Of a DNA stretch of 64,000 nt, positions 1 to 13,655 are shown piece by piece. Each line of letters opens with the position of its first letter. Within the stretch, counting starts at the first letter, position 1. The position numbers and the translations under genes are program-made. The DNA is from Strix aluco (lineage: Eukaryota > Chordata > Aves > Strigiformes > Strigidae): NCBI RefSeq assembly GCF_031877795.1, contig NC_133971.1, forward strand, positions 50,273,642-50,337,641, given 5' to 3'. The notes under the pieces are model-generated. The model did not search any database, was not told the origin of the DNA, and worked only from the letters and a program-made list of their open reading frames with translations.

Positions 1-3000
1 TGCTCTTCCATGCATTGGGGATCATAACTACTTATATGGGGAGAAAAGACAGATTCTTGATGTTCAGCCACAGGGGTTCAAAGACTGTTCAGTTTTGTTA
101 GATACAGAACACTTTCACTGAAGCCAGAAATTCAGTGCTCAGGAGTTTCCTGGAGTGAGCCCTTACTAAGATCCTGTTAAAGTTTTATATAATCGACAAG
201 TACCATGTAAATTATTTCTTCGAAGCTTGTCACATTACATGATTGCAACTTTACCAAACAGCTGAAACACAAACTTTGACCTTCCTGAGTTTGAAAGGTC
301 TTTGAGAAAGTAAACTCAAATTTATAATTCAGATTTTAAAGGGAAATTAACATGGAAAAATATTGAACAAAATTCACATAAGAGTTCAGTGTTTGCTTGC
401 TTCCTTTTTGTTCTAAGTGTTTCTTGAATATGAAGTATGTAAGATAGCAAGTGAGACTAGACATTTTGACTTGGACTATTTTCCTACTGTTGATCTGCAA
501 CCATCTGGCAATGTTAGTACCTTTTGTGGGAAACTGGATCTGGCTTACAGCAGAGAGGTAAATCTTAATCATTGGGTCTCTTTCATGAATTCCTGTAAAT
601 GGAATTCCAGTAAGGGAGAAAGTGGTAGCAAGTCTGGGCCCTCCAGCTGCCTGAAATGACTTCACACTACAAAAACCTTCTGGTCTCAGTGAGGGTTTCT
701 GGAAAGATGACTGGAAAATCAAACTTTCTTCAGCTTACTAGATCTCAAAAAGACATAGGAAGACAGACAGCTATAAGTTAAAAATACCAAGACAGTAATG
801 TAAAATATACTTATGTATCTTTTATGAGTGAGAAGATCTGTCTAGCTAAAGCACATTCAGTGCTTCCTCTTTATCTTAAATTTTTCTGCAGGTAAAACAC
901 ACAGGTAAATCCCTAGTGGCTTCTGGTCATGATGAAGTTCTAATTAACTAACTCCACTAAATACATAACAAGTTATATAAGCCTTAAAATAGTACGTAGT
1001 ATGTCCAAGGACTTGCCTGTGGAAGTAACTGTTTACGCAGATCAGGTACAAACCATGAGAATACTGATGTGAAATTTCACTGAGAGAAAACTGATTTTGT
1101 CTTGGGTGTCAGAGCACATCAGTTCCTGCTGCCAAGAATTTTGCTGGGAGAGGTGGCTTCTCTTTGCAGCCTGTCTTCCAAGCTGTACATTCAAGCAGTT
1201 TTTGTCAAAACAAAGTAGAGCAGAGTATCAGGCAAAGAAGATAGCTTGAAGGAGGAATCACTCCTCAGCTGTCCCTTCTGCTGTGGGCTTGCTTGTGGTC
1301 ACACAGAGCCAATGAACAAGGTTATTTTGTCAGGTGCATAGTGTCCTCTCTAAAACTAGCAAGGAGTACTGAAAATAAATGCACTGAGTATTTTAAGGCT
1401 CTGAGGTACTCTGGGGGTAAAGGTGCATGCTGAGAACATGAAGTCAGTGGTGACTGTCTCTTTCCGTAAAACAGCAACCTCTCCTCTTTCCTTTTAGGCA
1501 ACAGCAGTGCCACAGGAGAACAACTGAGAAGCACCAGCATGTGTTTGCATAAGACCTGCTGAATGTTTAACCAGGGACAGAAGACTTGCATGGCTAAGGC
1601 TGACAGCCAGCTGTATTTCTATACCTTGTACATAGGAGTATACTAGGGCAGCTTCCAGGCTACCCGCAGTTCCCCTGAGCGAATGCCAATTATGGGACAT
1701 TAAGCTAACTAGTGCCATAAACTACTTCAGAGGTTAGATGCCTTTTCTTAGGCTCCTGTCAGAATTAAGTAGTTTGTTTTCTGATTCTAGCCTCCTTTTA
1801 ATTCCACTTCTAATACCACACTGAGAAATCAGAAATAGGGTTTTTAAACATCATCTGACACTACTTAATAGTCCTATGTGTATGTATGCTCTCAATGTAA
1901 TTAGTAACTATTATAAACTTCTAAGCTTCCAGTCACTTGTACCTATGGGTAGTACAGTAGATACAACTAGCAGCAGCTTTTGTTTGTTTGTTTTAATTAA
2001 GACTTTTAGGTTTTAAAGCTCTAGGCCATTTTGATAGTTCTGTGCATTTTTTACTTTTTGTTTTTTACAATTTCATTTGTCAGATCTTGTTTTAAATAGG
2101 AGCAGCGCAGTGCTTCATGCACAATGATTTTCAAAACTGATTGGGGAGAGATTTGTGTTTTTAATAAGACTAATCATACTTAATTCAGCTAATGTCCAGT
2201 TTCAAAAGTATTCTGTATACCTACTGAAGAAGGTAACTGAAATAAAACTGGATTTGTGCACATTTCAAAGTTTTCAGCCTTTTTCTCATGGTAACTAAAA
2301 TATTCATCACACTTTACTAAAACATTCCTCATGAACACCGAAGTCTTTTCCAAGCAATACACTATTAGAAAAGGCTTTAAAAAGCTGAAAGTATTTCAAA
2401 CATGTGAAGAATCCTGATCCCAATTAAGTTGGTGGGAGTTCTGCCACTGAGTTCACTGGTGCTTCGTTTTATCCTCCAGATTTAGTTACAAGGAAAGCAC
2501 CATCTTGGAAAAAGTTAACTCTAATTAAATTTACCAAAATTATCAAAGCTGCCTGCACTGAGGCTATCTCATTCATTTAATGCAGCTAATAATGTAACTG
2601 TGTAGCAAGTCCCCTAGTCTCATAGTGACTGCTGGTTACCCAGGCACCAGTTTAAGTTTTAACAGTATCCTTTTTAGATGAGCCCATATTTCCCTCCATA
2701 TTGACAAGCCCAGAAAATATTTATTTTATGAGACCCTGCTTCCAGGGAGGCTGTATCAAATTTCAAAAAAATGTTTGAGCAGTATAACAGTTTTTAAATG
2801 AACCTATGCCCTTGGGAGGCAATTACTCCTTGAAGGCCAGTGGGAAAGCAGTAGGTGCTTTGCAAGAGTCTTTTCAGTCTGGACCTGGAGGCTGTGCCAA
2901 AGAGGGGTCAAGGGAATGTGCAGCCCAAAACGGAAAGAAGGATTAAGAACAGTGACACTGCAGGCGTAAAGAATCCCCTGTGCTTTTCCTGGGCTCCAGC

Positions 3001-3149
3001 ATACCCGAGTGTTTACTATGTTTCTTTCTTCATTCACTATGAACCAATTCCTGAAAAATCTTGTCAAGCCAGATGTTGGGCTTGAGCTTCTTCATTTGGC
3101 ATAGATCAAGTTGTTGTCAGAGTGGCACAGCACCAGAGGTTAGCGGAGG
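1..3149. other. AT-rich intergenic DNA, no gene recognised
   Basis: I see no recognisable coding exon, RNA gene or young repeat here. Open frames are short and of chance type. A stretch near 2,420-2,470 has the wording of an ancient amniote repeat that recurs elsewhere in the window (see the entry at 29,860). The rest is ordinary unique-looking bird intergenic DNA upstream of TMED7. Confidence 0.5.
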
Positions 3150-3355
3150 CTGGCAGTCCAGCCACCCTGCTCATGCAGGGTCACCTAGAGCAGGTAGCTC
3201 AGGACTGTCCAGTCGGGTTTTGAGTATCTCCAAGGATGGAGGCACCACAGCCCCTCTGGGCAAACTCTTCCAGTGTTTGACCACCCTCACAGCATAAAAT
3301 GTCTTGCATTTCAGTTTGCACCCATTGCCTCTTGTCCTCCTCACCCTTCCCACAG
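3150..3355 (-). repeat. CR1 LINE fragment, 3' portion, old
   Basis: The minus strand encodes a degraded tail of the CR1 reverse-transcriptase ORF. The readable part includes LKCKTFYAVRVVKHWKSLP, which corresponds to the family's C-terminal 'F.RVV..WN.LP' motif. The plus strand carries the matching CR1 wording (the stop-free stretch that reads 'caaggatgga' followed by 'ccagtgtttgaccaccctca'). The terminal 3' repeat of CR1 is not evident, so both ends are approximate. Divergence from the other CR1 copies here suggests an older insertion. The copy is 5' truncated and non-functional. Confidence 0.75.
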
Positions 3356-3359
3356 GAAA

Positions 3360-6300
3360 TGAACAGTTTCACTTAACTAACTTCAAATATAGCATATTCA
3401 TTCTGCTTTTGCTTACTAGGTAAAATCAAAGGACAAACCCAATAGCTTGTAGATCACTGATTTAGTCAGGTCAAGGGAACTGGAAAAATCAGAGAGACAG
3501 CCAAGAAGCACAGCAGCAATGACAGCAGCTAGCTGTACCAAGATCCATTGATACAGAAACTTAGGCATTACTTCAGCTAGCCACACACATGCCTAGCAAG
3601 TGAGGCAGAGAAAATATAAGCAGAAAAGATAACTATCTACCCAAGTTGTCCTCAAAACTGTTTAGCCACAGTAAATATGGCATCATACACTGCATAGAAT
3701 AATACAGGAATTTCAGTGTTTCAGACACAGGTGCTTACCAGGTACTTATGCCTGCCATACCAGAAATATAAGGGGGTAACCTATCCAACATAAAGGGCAC
3801 AAGTACAGGAAACCTCTAGAGAAATTATTAATTGGGTCCAGAGTCCTTAGAACACAATACCACAGTCAGCACTTTGCTACTTCCTAAGCACTAGCTACAC
3901 ATCTTCTGCGCTGTACAGCACAAGCATAAAGCTGATACGTACCAAAAGTAATATTTAATCAATAAATATCAAGCAATATAATGAGAAATAGAGTCACCTT
4001 TTCCCCTACACAAATATGTTCACATAACCTATGCTGGTTTAAAACACAGAAACCAGTAACAACAAAATAGTATTTGAACATTGTTATGGCTGAACAGCCA
4101 AAGTATTAAACCTTCTAGCATATGAAAGTACTCGAGCTTTGGAGTAGTGCTAAATGGCCAGCTGATGATGTAGCAATATGCTGTAGGCTGACAATTAGCT
4201 TTCATAGGGCAATGAACAGATGTTTAGTGTTTCATATGCTTTCGTCTGGGAAGGTGTTATTGAGCAGTGTCACTGTAAATTGAAGAGAGCTTTTTACATG
4301 TGTTTCAGTTAAAATCCTTAAGTGGTAAGAGATACTGCCGTAAAGCATTAATACTACTAAATCATTCAGGTTGGCAACAGCAGGAAGAACTCAGCCTGAC
4401 TATGATTTGGTGTATTAACTAAGATATCGGTGAAGGAGCTTCAACAGAAAGACATAGGGATGCAAAGTAACATCAGGAGTGGAGCAAAGTGCAGTATCTA
4501 CATGAATTCAGCAAACTGCGAGGGTTTGGTGGTTTTGTTTTTGTTTTGGAGAGTCATTATTAGAGATTTTGCAGTAAGAGAAATTGTTTATCACAGACAT
4601 GTTTTACATGGGAAGGCTCAGTAGCAAAGGGTCCCTGGGAAGGCATATGCCATATGCAAGGGAAAAGCTGACAAAAGGGACTCTTCTGGGAATGAAAATG
4701 CTATCCCTGTCTGTGTAACTGTCATTGATGAGAACTAGATTAACAGAAATACAGGACATGTGGGAGTTTTCATTCTGGGAGTTTTCACCTATGTATAACC
4801 AGCACGTGAGCCGCTCTTTTTCTTCCCATGCTGAAAGGTATGTGAGCTCTGAACCCTCTAACAGGAATTGTTGCTCAGAGAGGGTCCCTTGCTGCATAAA
4901 CAGTTTCTTAATGTTCTTGTGGATAACTGAGCCTAGAGTTACTTTCTGTCTAACTCACTACAAAATCTTAGCATACATAAATTTGTTATTTAAGCCTGGG
5001 TGACAGTCTCTTGCTGTTTGAGCATTATTCATCTTCTTCCATTGTTGATGTATAGAGGAACAGAGCAGAATCAAAGTTCACTCTATACGTAACCCTGCTC
5101 CCATTACAAAGTTTTTTCTCTAAACCACAGAGATACAAGATGTGCTATTCATTAGCTAATCCTTATAGTTTTTTTTTCACACTCCTCTCATGGCCAAGAG
5201 AAAGCTGTGTCGCAAGGATATAGCCTTCCCAAGGTTAAAAGAGGTGACCTGTCTACAGTGACTCTGTTTGCAGAGACAAGTAGAACGACGTGAAGTTCAG
5301 TACTTTTCAACCATACTACGTATTCTGCTCTTGCCAGTTTAGCTCATGAAAGACTTTGCTGTCCTTAAATGTCAGAGAGTCTTATGTTCCAGTCATGGAC
5401 AGTAGGTCTAGCCTCTCAGATGGTAAAGGAAGAAAAACTGCCAATTGTGCGGGCCTTCATGACTAGTTCTGGCCCTTGTAGCTCATGTTAAGCTTTATTC
5501 AATAATTAGATCTCAAATCTTTGAATCCTGTGGGTACTTTACACTACACTACACTACAGACAAATGCTTCTAACTTAATTGGTTGTTCCTGCATGCTAAA
5601 TAAGAAAAGTTTGGGCTTTTTTAACAAATAATGAAACATCTTTTCCAGACCTATTTCCTCTTTGCTTTTACTCTCCAATTCACTAAAAATCATTGGTACA
5701 GATGGATAAGTACCTTATTTTCTCATAAAGCCTAACTTCTTGACACCTGAGGTGTGCCTCCTTCTTGTCTTATTGTAGATTCAGAGGAACACATAACGTC
5801 AAAATCAACTCTATTTGCACTTCAATTCCCAGTAGGAAAAAAAATCCTTTTCTGAACCACAAAGATAATGTGCATATGCTGTTCACTGGCTCATATTTTG
5901 GTTTATTTTTCATGACCATCCTGCTCTTGATTTTAGATTTATATTATTTCAGGGCCCTGTGTTCTCCCAGATCTAGTTTAGCTAACTGGCTGACCTATGG
6001 CCAGTTGTGGTGAAGAACATTTTAAAATGTGATGATTAAATGTGAATGAATGTATTTCTTAGGGGATGAAACCTCATTAGCCTGCTTCCTTAATTCATAA
6101 TTAGAGAAACAACATAAGAGGATTGTGTGGCACATGCTACTCTGATCTGGCTGGTTTCCCTGCGAACTGCATGAATCACAAAGCTATCATGAGCATAACA
6201 TGTTCTGTGACCAGAAAGCAAAACTGCTCCAGAAGACATCTACATCCTGCTCTCTGCTGCCACTCAGTATTCAGATTCAGACCCTCAATATCTCTGTTTT

Positions 6301-9300
6301 TTTCATTTTGTTTGTTTTTTAAATCACACTGTGAATACAAAGTGTTTGATTTTCTTGTAGGTCACTGTCTCAGGAAGCTCTGAGAGCAGCAGCCAGAAAA
6401 ATGAACCTCCTCTTCTCTCCCTAGCTGAAAAAGATGCCCCTGAAACACATCACCTGTTTGCAATGAGCACTCTGATTAAATAAGCATGCTGGAAAATGTT
6501 TCTTCCCTTGTTTCTATCTGCAGGCAAAACCAAAGCTTTGCCCTTAAGAGAATTGCAAAACAGCTGTGTGAGTGCTTGGTGCTAAGTGCAGAGACCTGTT
6601 GACCACTCACTTAAAAGGGTGGCCCTGAAAGTGCGTGTCCTAAGCATAAGGACAGGCAATCCTGAGGAGCCAGAATAGCTCTGGAGATTAGAGAACTACT
6701 CTGTAAATGCTGAGGGTCTCTTGCTACTGCAAAGACCAAGTTCACTTAAGGTCTGGTTACATATGGTTATAAAAACCAAGGTTTGAACATTTCACTGAAA
6801 TACCTGCTGGTAGGCACTCAGGCCTGTGGCATATGGCTATTCCTCTGTCAAAACTAGGCCTCTGAATGGGCCTGGGATAGCTGGTATGAGAATATTTACC
6901 GAGCATATTCACAGGGAAGAAAACAGCATTTGTAAAAGCCTGCTTCAAAGAAAATGTGCAAAATAGCCCTGTTTAAACTCAGAGGCTGGAGGAAGTCTTA
7001 TCACCTTTTTGGGATAGATTTTTACTCAATATAGGTTGGAATAGCAATGCTGTCATCAACCAACTTATGTTTTACATTGGTTGAAAGAATGGATCTTATT
7101 TTAAGCCTTTACCGGGACTGAGTGCTTAATTTTGGTTACATTTATTACCTGAGACTTCAAACTGTGGCCCTCCCTGAACATGGTTACTTATGAGTGAAAA
7201 GGTACTCCCTCACTGCTTGAGAAAAGCTTTAACATCCAGTGTTTCATGTTGGCCAGGAGTATTCAGAACTAGAGTCTCTGGACAAAAGGCATGTGTGAGA
7301 GGAAAAGTCTCTTCCTACATCATTGCATCAGTTAAAACAAATAGCATGCCTCTCTGATTTTGCATTTCACTTCATTGCTTCATTGCAACATAAACCCAGA
7401 TTAAGGAGGTCCTTTCATTTTTTGTACCTACTTTGGGGTTCTGATATCTTGGAAAAATAAAACCCTTGGGTTAAGGTTTATGGTCTGGATTCTGGTCACT
7501 GGTCTGCTGGCACAAAGCACTTGAAAATACAGCTTAAGTCATCTGCAGATTCCCCAAACTTAGAATTTTTGTTAACACAGTGGATAGGACATTTTGCAGA
7601 GCAGTGCAATATTCCAACTGTAAACTTTTTCAAACCAGGCAGGAAAAGTACTCAAGGTTCTCAACAAAAATGAAATGCATAAGGTACAAGAATGCAAATT
7701 TTTGATGCCTTCTTACATGCAATGTGATATCACTAGTGCCATTCCTGCATGGATCATGGAAGTATGTTATAGGTATTAGAGAATTAGACTCTGATACACC
7801 AAATAAGATAATTTACGTCTAAGTAACTTGTATACCCTCAACTGATGCAGCATCTGTGTTCCTAAAAATATTTATTCCTACTTTATCAAGCCTGTGGCAG
7901 GTGAATAATAGTAAGTTTTTTAATAATAAGGGAATTGAGGCACAGTGAAAATGGTCACCTTCTGTCAGACAGAAAAGATAGCTCTACAAAAGTGATGCAA
8001 ACCCCATGCTAGTTTCCAATCCGTTTAGTTAGTCTGTATTTCTGTTGCTGCCTAAAAATATATCATCTTCCATGGGGAGCTAAAATATAAGGAGAATAGA
8101 TGTTCTTATAGAGCATCTATAATTCAGTTACCTTGCACTTCTATTGTAAGACTAAAAAGCTGAACTAAGATCTAGAAATATCAAGTGCTCCTTTACAGGG
8201 AAAGCCCACTCCCAAAGGAAATAACACTAGATATTTTATAGTAGTCTTTGACTCTGAAGTCACAATCATAACACTCAATAAAAGCATCTTTCATAATCAA
8301 AAAGTCCCAAATACTTGTGCAGGTCTTTTCCACAGAGCTGAAAGTGCTTAAAAACAAATGGAAAATTCTTTCCATAGACTCATACTAAAATAAAGGTGGG
8401 GCTTCGCAAACCAGTTAGTTCTAAACAAAACAGGACCCAAATATTGACTTGCCTTTGGAATTCCCTTATTTGCACCTGTGGAGCGGCTAGTAAGAGGATC
8501 CCAAGTAAACGAATGACTCACGGAGTCACTGCAACATTAAATGCTTACCTTAATTATAAGCGATTTTTTTAAAACAGTTGCTTCTCTCTATTATTTGAAT
8601 AGCTGTAACGGATATCTCACTGTCGCTTGAAAAAACACAAAGTGATTGCAAAGGACTGCATGTTCACAGAGCCACTAGCTTGGGCTTGCAACCTCTGTTG
8701 AGAGTTAGCTATACCGTATGACAGAGATTCCAAAGCCCAGGCTTTGACATGGGCTGCAGACTGCCTGAGATTAACTGTGTGAAGACATTTGTACAGTTCA
8801 GTGAGGAACAAACAGGACCAAAACTCAACAGTGATTTAAAATGGACAGGCCAAACAGTTGCTACCTCCAGCTATCTATCTGTCCATCTTCTTTCCAAAGG
8901 CTGGAACCTCACAGCAGGCTGCAGCTGCTTCTGAACCACCACAGTCTGCAGCTGTGTATATTAAGACACACTGAAATTGGTACCAGATTTGTTACATATG
9001 GAGCAGTAAATCACCAGAGTTCATGAAGAGCTACACATACTTTCAACTGTCCTTGGCGCAAGGTGGAAAGGAAAGTGTGGTGGTCAGGTCACATTCAATA
9101 AACGGTGAAAGAGCAACTACCTCAACTGTCATCTACCCCCTGCATATTTAGGATGGGAAGAAAGAAAACCTTTTAGTGTTGTACCAGGTCTACCCACTGA
9201 CATGACAACTTGGAACTACTAGCGGTTGCTTGAAACCTCTACACAGACACTCTAACCTTGTTAAAGAAATACAGTGGCCTGAAGCATCTTCAGCTTGCTC

Positions 9301-9429
9301 TTTCTCATGGCTCTAATGAAAAGCAGCATCACATTAAGTTAGCACACAGATATACCTACATACTACCCCACAGTTTGGGTTCATGGAAGTGATCACAAGT
9401 TCAAATAAGCAGAATTCAAATAGCAATCT
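3360..9429. other. AT-rich intergenic DNA, no gene recognised
   Basis: No protein-coding exon, RNA gene or clear mobile element could be identified. A short run of the pentamer ctaca (about 4 copies) lies near 5,541-5,560. The listed-length open frames (up to about 97 codons) have no domain, no coding-like composition and no supporting splice context. Confidence 0.45.
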
Positions 9430-9434
9430 ATGAG

Positions 9435-10016
9435 TGTGTTGGGATAGAGTCAGTTTTCTCCATAGTAATTAGTACGGGGCTATGGTTTGCATTTGTGCTG
9501 GAAACAGTGTTGATAACACAGGGATGTTAAGTTACTGCTGAGCAGTGCTGACACAGTCTCAGGGCCTTTTCTGCTCCTCACACTGCTCCACCAGTGAGGA
9601 GGCTGGGGCTGCACAAGAAGCTGGGAGGGGGCACAGCCAGGACAGCTGACCTGAATTGACCAAAGGGTACTCCATACCACATGATGTCATGCTTAGCAAT
9701 GAAAAGCTGGGGGAAGAAGAGGGAAGGAAGGATGTTTGGAGTGATGGTGTTTGTCTGCCCAAGTCCTGTTCTGCGTGATGGAGCCCAGCTTTCCTGGACA
9801 TGTTTGAATACCTGTCTGCCAATGGGAAGTGGTGAACAAATTCCTTGTTTTGCTTTGTTTGGACACAAGGCTTTTGCTTTACCTATTAAACTGTCTTGAT
9901 CTCAACCCACAAGTTTTCTCACTTTTACCCTTCCGATTCTCTCCCCCATCCCACTGAGGGGGAATGATCGAGTGGCTGTGTGGGTCTTAGTTGCCAGCTG
10001 TGGTTAAACTACAACA
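9435..10016 (+). repeat. Left (5') LTR of the ERVL-like fossil
   Basis: Starts TGTGTTGGG and ends ACAACA, about 580 bp. It contains a poly(A)-signal-like 'ttaaac' stretch near 9,886-9,892 followed by the pyrimidine-rich R/U5 part typical of this avian LTR family. It pairs with the right LTR at 13,380-13,655. It is followed after 8 bases by the primer-binding-site-like sequence. Confidence 0.8.
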
Positions 10017-10369
10017 GTACTTTTTAGCACCCAACGTGGAGCTTGAAGGGTTTGAGATAAGGACAGATTTGATTGGAATGTGCCAGATCAAATTTATAGC
10101 TCTTATTGCTGTTTAGCTCTTAATTGTCAGGCTCCTGTTCTTGTCATGGGGTTTGTTTGCCTTACTGTATAATGAGGCTAGTACTTGTTAGTGGCTACTT
10201 GCTGTAATGCTTATTGTCTTACTCTGCTGGGCCTTGGATCATTTTGATAACAGCAATGGCCATGTGTCTGGGGTGGCAGATGGCCAGGGCATCACTGCTG
10301 CTTCTGTGCTGCTGTACTGAACAAGCTGGAACTCCAGTGGGAAATCAAGTCAATGTGTCTGCAACCTGT

Positions 10370-10925
10370 GGATGAGTCCCCATGGGAGCAGATCACTCCA
10401 AAGTGTCTGTGGCCATGAATAAGTCCACACCAGAGCAGGTACACCTCGAAGCATCTGTGGCCACGGTTATGCCTGTGCTGCAGCAGGTATACCTCTGAAG
10501 GGATTGTGGCCCAAGGATAAGTCCATGTTGGAGAAGGTACACCTCAAAGCATCTGTGGCTGTAGATAAGTCCATGCTGCAGCAGATACACCGTGAAGCAT
10601 CAGTAGCTGTGCATGAGGTCATGCTGGAGCATCTCAAAGCATGTGGCCATGGATAAGCTCATGACAGAGCAGGTACATCCCTAGAGAGAGTGCAGCCATG
10701 GGTCATGTTGGAGGAGGTTTACTTCAGAAGGCATTGTGGCCCGTGGATAAGCCCCCACCCACTGGAAGAGGTGCCCCTCAAAGTGACTGTGGCTGTGGAT
10801 AAGTCCATGCCACAGCATGTATACCCCTGAAGAGACTGTGGCTCCCCATAGATAGGGCTCCACTTGAAGCACGTACCCTAAGGGACTGTAGTCTGTGAAT
10901 AAATCCAAGCTGGAGCAGGCGCAAG
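10370..10925 (+). repeat. Tandem array of ~48-bp units inside the ERV remnant
   Basis: About eleven degenerate units with a core like 'ggataagtccatgctg' followed by 'gagcaggtacacctc' and 'aagcatctgtggcc'. The cores start near 10,417, 10,465, 10,515, 10,563, 10,611, 10,651, 10,700, 10,745, 10,797, 10,850 and 10,897, so spacing is mostly 45-53 with a mode of 48. The array lies between the primer-binding-site region and the rest of the internal remnant, in the leader/gag position of a provirus. Whether it was coding or a non-coding minisatellite in the parent element is not visible. Confidence 0.8.
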
Positions 10926-11321
10926 GGGAGGAGTTCATTCCACTGTTAAGCCCTGTGACCTGGCCCAAAGGGACCAGGGGTGGAGATTGTGATGGAAACA
11001 CCTTTAAATTGTTGTAACCTGGGATTTGAGTTGCATGTTATAGCAATTACTATAGCAGGAATCATGTGAACCAATGGAGAACAAGTCTTACAAGAAGCAG
11101 TGCAAGTGCAGCCGTGACTTACATGAGCTGGCTTTGGTGCCCAGTAACTCCATGAAACACACCACCTCTCTTGTCCCTGAGTGACCACCATAACAGTTGG
11201 AGTCCAAAGTCATGGACTGAATTAACTCAATGGACATTTTGTGGACATTTATGGACATTTTACAGACATTTCACAGATATCTCTGTATTGTATCAAAGGA
11301 TAGGGAGGGGGTGGAGGTTAT

Positions 11322-13310
11322 TCATAGAATCACAGAATCATTCAGGTTGGAAAAAACCCTTTGGATCATCGAGTCCAACCATCAGCCCTACTCTACAAAG
11401 TTCTCCCCTACACCATATCCCCCAACATCTCATCTAAACGACCCTTAAACACATCCGGGGAAGGTGACTCCACCACCTCCCTGGGCAGCCCATTCCACTG
11501 TCTGACCACTCTTTCTGTGAAAAATTTTTTCCTAATGTCCAGTCTAAACTTCCCCCATTGGAGTTTAAAGCCATTCCCTCTTGTTCTGTCAATCACCTGT
11601 GAGAAGAGACCAGCACCAACCTCTCTACAATGTCCTTTCAGGTAGTTGTAGAGAGTGATGAGGTCTCTCCTCAGCCTTCTCCTCCTCAAACTAAACAGTC
11701 CCAGCTCCTTCAATCGCTCCTCACAGGATTTATTCTCCAGGTCCTTCACCAGCTTCGCTGCCCTCCTCTGCACTCACTCCAGCACCTCGATATCTCTCTC
11801 ATATTGAGGTGCCAAAAACTGGACACAATACTCCAGGTGTGGCCTCACCAGTGCAGAGTACAGGGGGACTATCACCTCCCTGCTTGTGCTGGTCACACTA
11901 TTTCTAATACAAGCCAGGATGCCGTTGGCTTTCTTGGCCACCTGGGCACGCTGCCGGCTCATGTTCAGCTGCTTGTCAATGAGAACCCCCAGATCCTTCT
12001 CTTCCAGACAGCTCTCCAGCCACACCTCCCCAAGCCTGTAGTGATGCAAGGGGTTGTTGTGGACCAAGTGCAGGACCTGGCACTTGGCCTTGTTGAAGCT
12101 CATCCCGTTAACGTTGGCCCACTGATCCAATCTATCCAAGTCTCTCTGTAGTGCCTCCCTATCTTCATGCAGATCGACACTCCCACTTAACTTGGTGTCA
12201 TCTGCGAACTCTCTGATGATACACTCTATGTCCTTATCAAGATCATCAATAAAGATGTTGAACAGAAATGGTCCCAACACCGAGCCCTCAGGAATGCCAC
12301 TTGTGACCGGCCGTCAGCTGGATTTAGCTCCATTGACCACCACTCTCTGGGACCGTCCATCCAGCCAGTGCTTGACCCAGCAGACCGTTTGCTCATCCAG
12401 GCCATGGGCAGCCAGTTTTTCTATGAGAATTCTATGGGAAACTGTGTCGAATGCTTTTCGAAAATCCAGGTAGACAATATCCACAGGTTTTCCCTCGTCC
12501 AATAGTTAGGTCATCTTGTCATAGAAGGAGATCAGGTTTGTCAGGCAGGACCTGCCTTTCATAAACCCATGCTGACTAGGCCTGATCCCCTGGTTGCCCA
12601 TTATATGACTTTTTATGGCATCCGAGATGACCTGCTCCATGACCTTCACTGGCACCAAGGTCAGACTGACAGTTCTATAGTTTCCTGGATCACCCTTTCT
12701 GCCTTTCTTGTAGATGGGTGTCACATCTGCCACCCTCCAGTCCAATGGGACCTCCCCAGTTAGCCATGATTTCAGGTAGATCATGGACAGCGACTTGGCG
12801 AGCACATCTACCAACTCGTTCAGCACTCTTGGGTGTAACCCATCCGGTCCCACAGACTTGTGTGCATCCAAGTGGTGTAGCAGGTCTCTGATCACCTCCT
12901 CTTCAACTGTGCTGACCTCAATCTGCTTCCCTTCCTCATCTCCCAGCTCATGAGGCTGGGTGTCCAGGGAACAGCCAGTTCCACTGCTAAAGACTGAGGC
13001 AAAGTAGGCGTTGAGCACCTCAGCCTTTTCCTCATCCTTAGTTACCATGTTTCCCTCTGCATCCAGTAAAGGAGGGAGATTTTCCCTAATCCTCCTTTTG
13101 CTGTTAACGAATTTATAGAAACATTTTTTGTTATCCTTAACAGCTGTAGCCAAGTTGAGCTCTAGCTGTGCTTTGGCTCTCCTAATGTTCTCCCTGCATA
13201 ACTTCACTACATCTTTATAGTCTTCATGAGAGACCTGGCCCCTCTTCCAAAGACAATAGATTCTCCTTTTGTTCTTGAGATCCAGCCAAAAGTGTTTTGA
13301 GCTATTGAGT
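11322..13310 (-). mobile_element. CR1 LINE, 5' truncated, nearly intact reverse-transcriptase ORF, inserted in the ERV
   Basis: A non-LTR retrotransposon of the CR1 family, read on the minus strand. Its 3' end is at 11,322, with the tail wording 'atagaatcacagaatcattc'. The 5' truncation is near 13,310. One reading frame runs from about 13,305 down to the natural stop at 11,408 without a frameshift. It starts after the endonuclease domain at HFWLDLKNKRRIY and passes through reverse-transcriptase blocks including VGPDGLHPRVL, YLDFRKAFDTVSH, the core motif FADDTK (about 12,220-12,200) and the C-terminal [14 protein letters not shown]. Only three premature in-frame stops interrupt it: near 12,506-12,508, at the Trp before RPVTSG (about 12,314-12,316), and at 11,774-11,776 before VQRRAAKLV. 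The last two fit single base changes. The first joins cleanly in frame to LDEGKPVDIVYLDF. The copy cannot be autonomous because the 5' UTR, ORF1 and endonuclease are missing. Confidence 0.93.
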
Positions 13311-13379
13311 TTTTGAGTATGTATGGAGTAGTGTGGGGCCTGAGCATGACATAAATGGTATGGAATAAGGGGTAGAGAA

Positions 13380-13655
13380 TGTGGTGGGTTTGGTTGGGGT
13401 AGAGTTATTTTTCTTCATAGTAGCTAGTATGGGGATATGCTTTGGATTTGTGCTGGAAATAATGTTGATAACAGAGGGATGTTTTAGGTATTGCTGAGCA
13501 GCGCTTACACAGAGTCAAGGCCTTTTCCACTCCTTGCACCACCCTGCCAGCAAGTAGGCTGTGGGTGCACAAGAAGTTGGGAGGGGACAGAGCTGGGACA
13601 GCTGACCCCATATGTCATCATGCTCAGCATGTAAAGCTGGGGTTAAACCACAACA
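13380..13655 (+). repeat. Right (3') LTR of the ERVL-like fossil, shortened
   Basis: Homologous to the left LTR from its TGTG start, and again at its very end (ACAACA), but much shorter, so its middle-to-distal part is missing. The 60 bases before it (13,320-13,379) read like the end of the ERV internal region. The target duplication ATGAG follows directly at 13,656-13,660. Confidence 0.8.
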
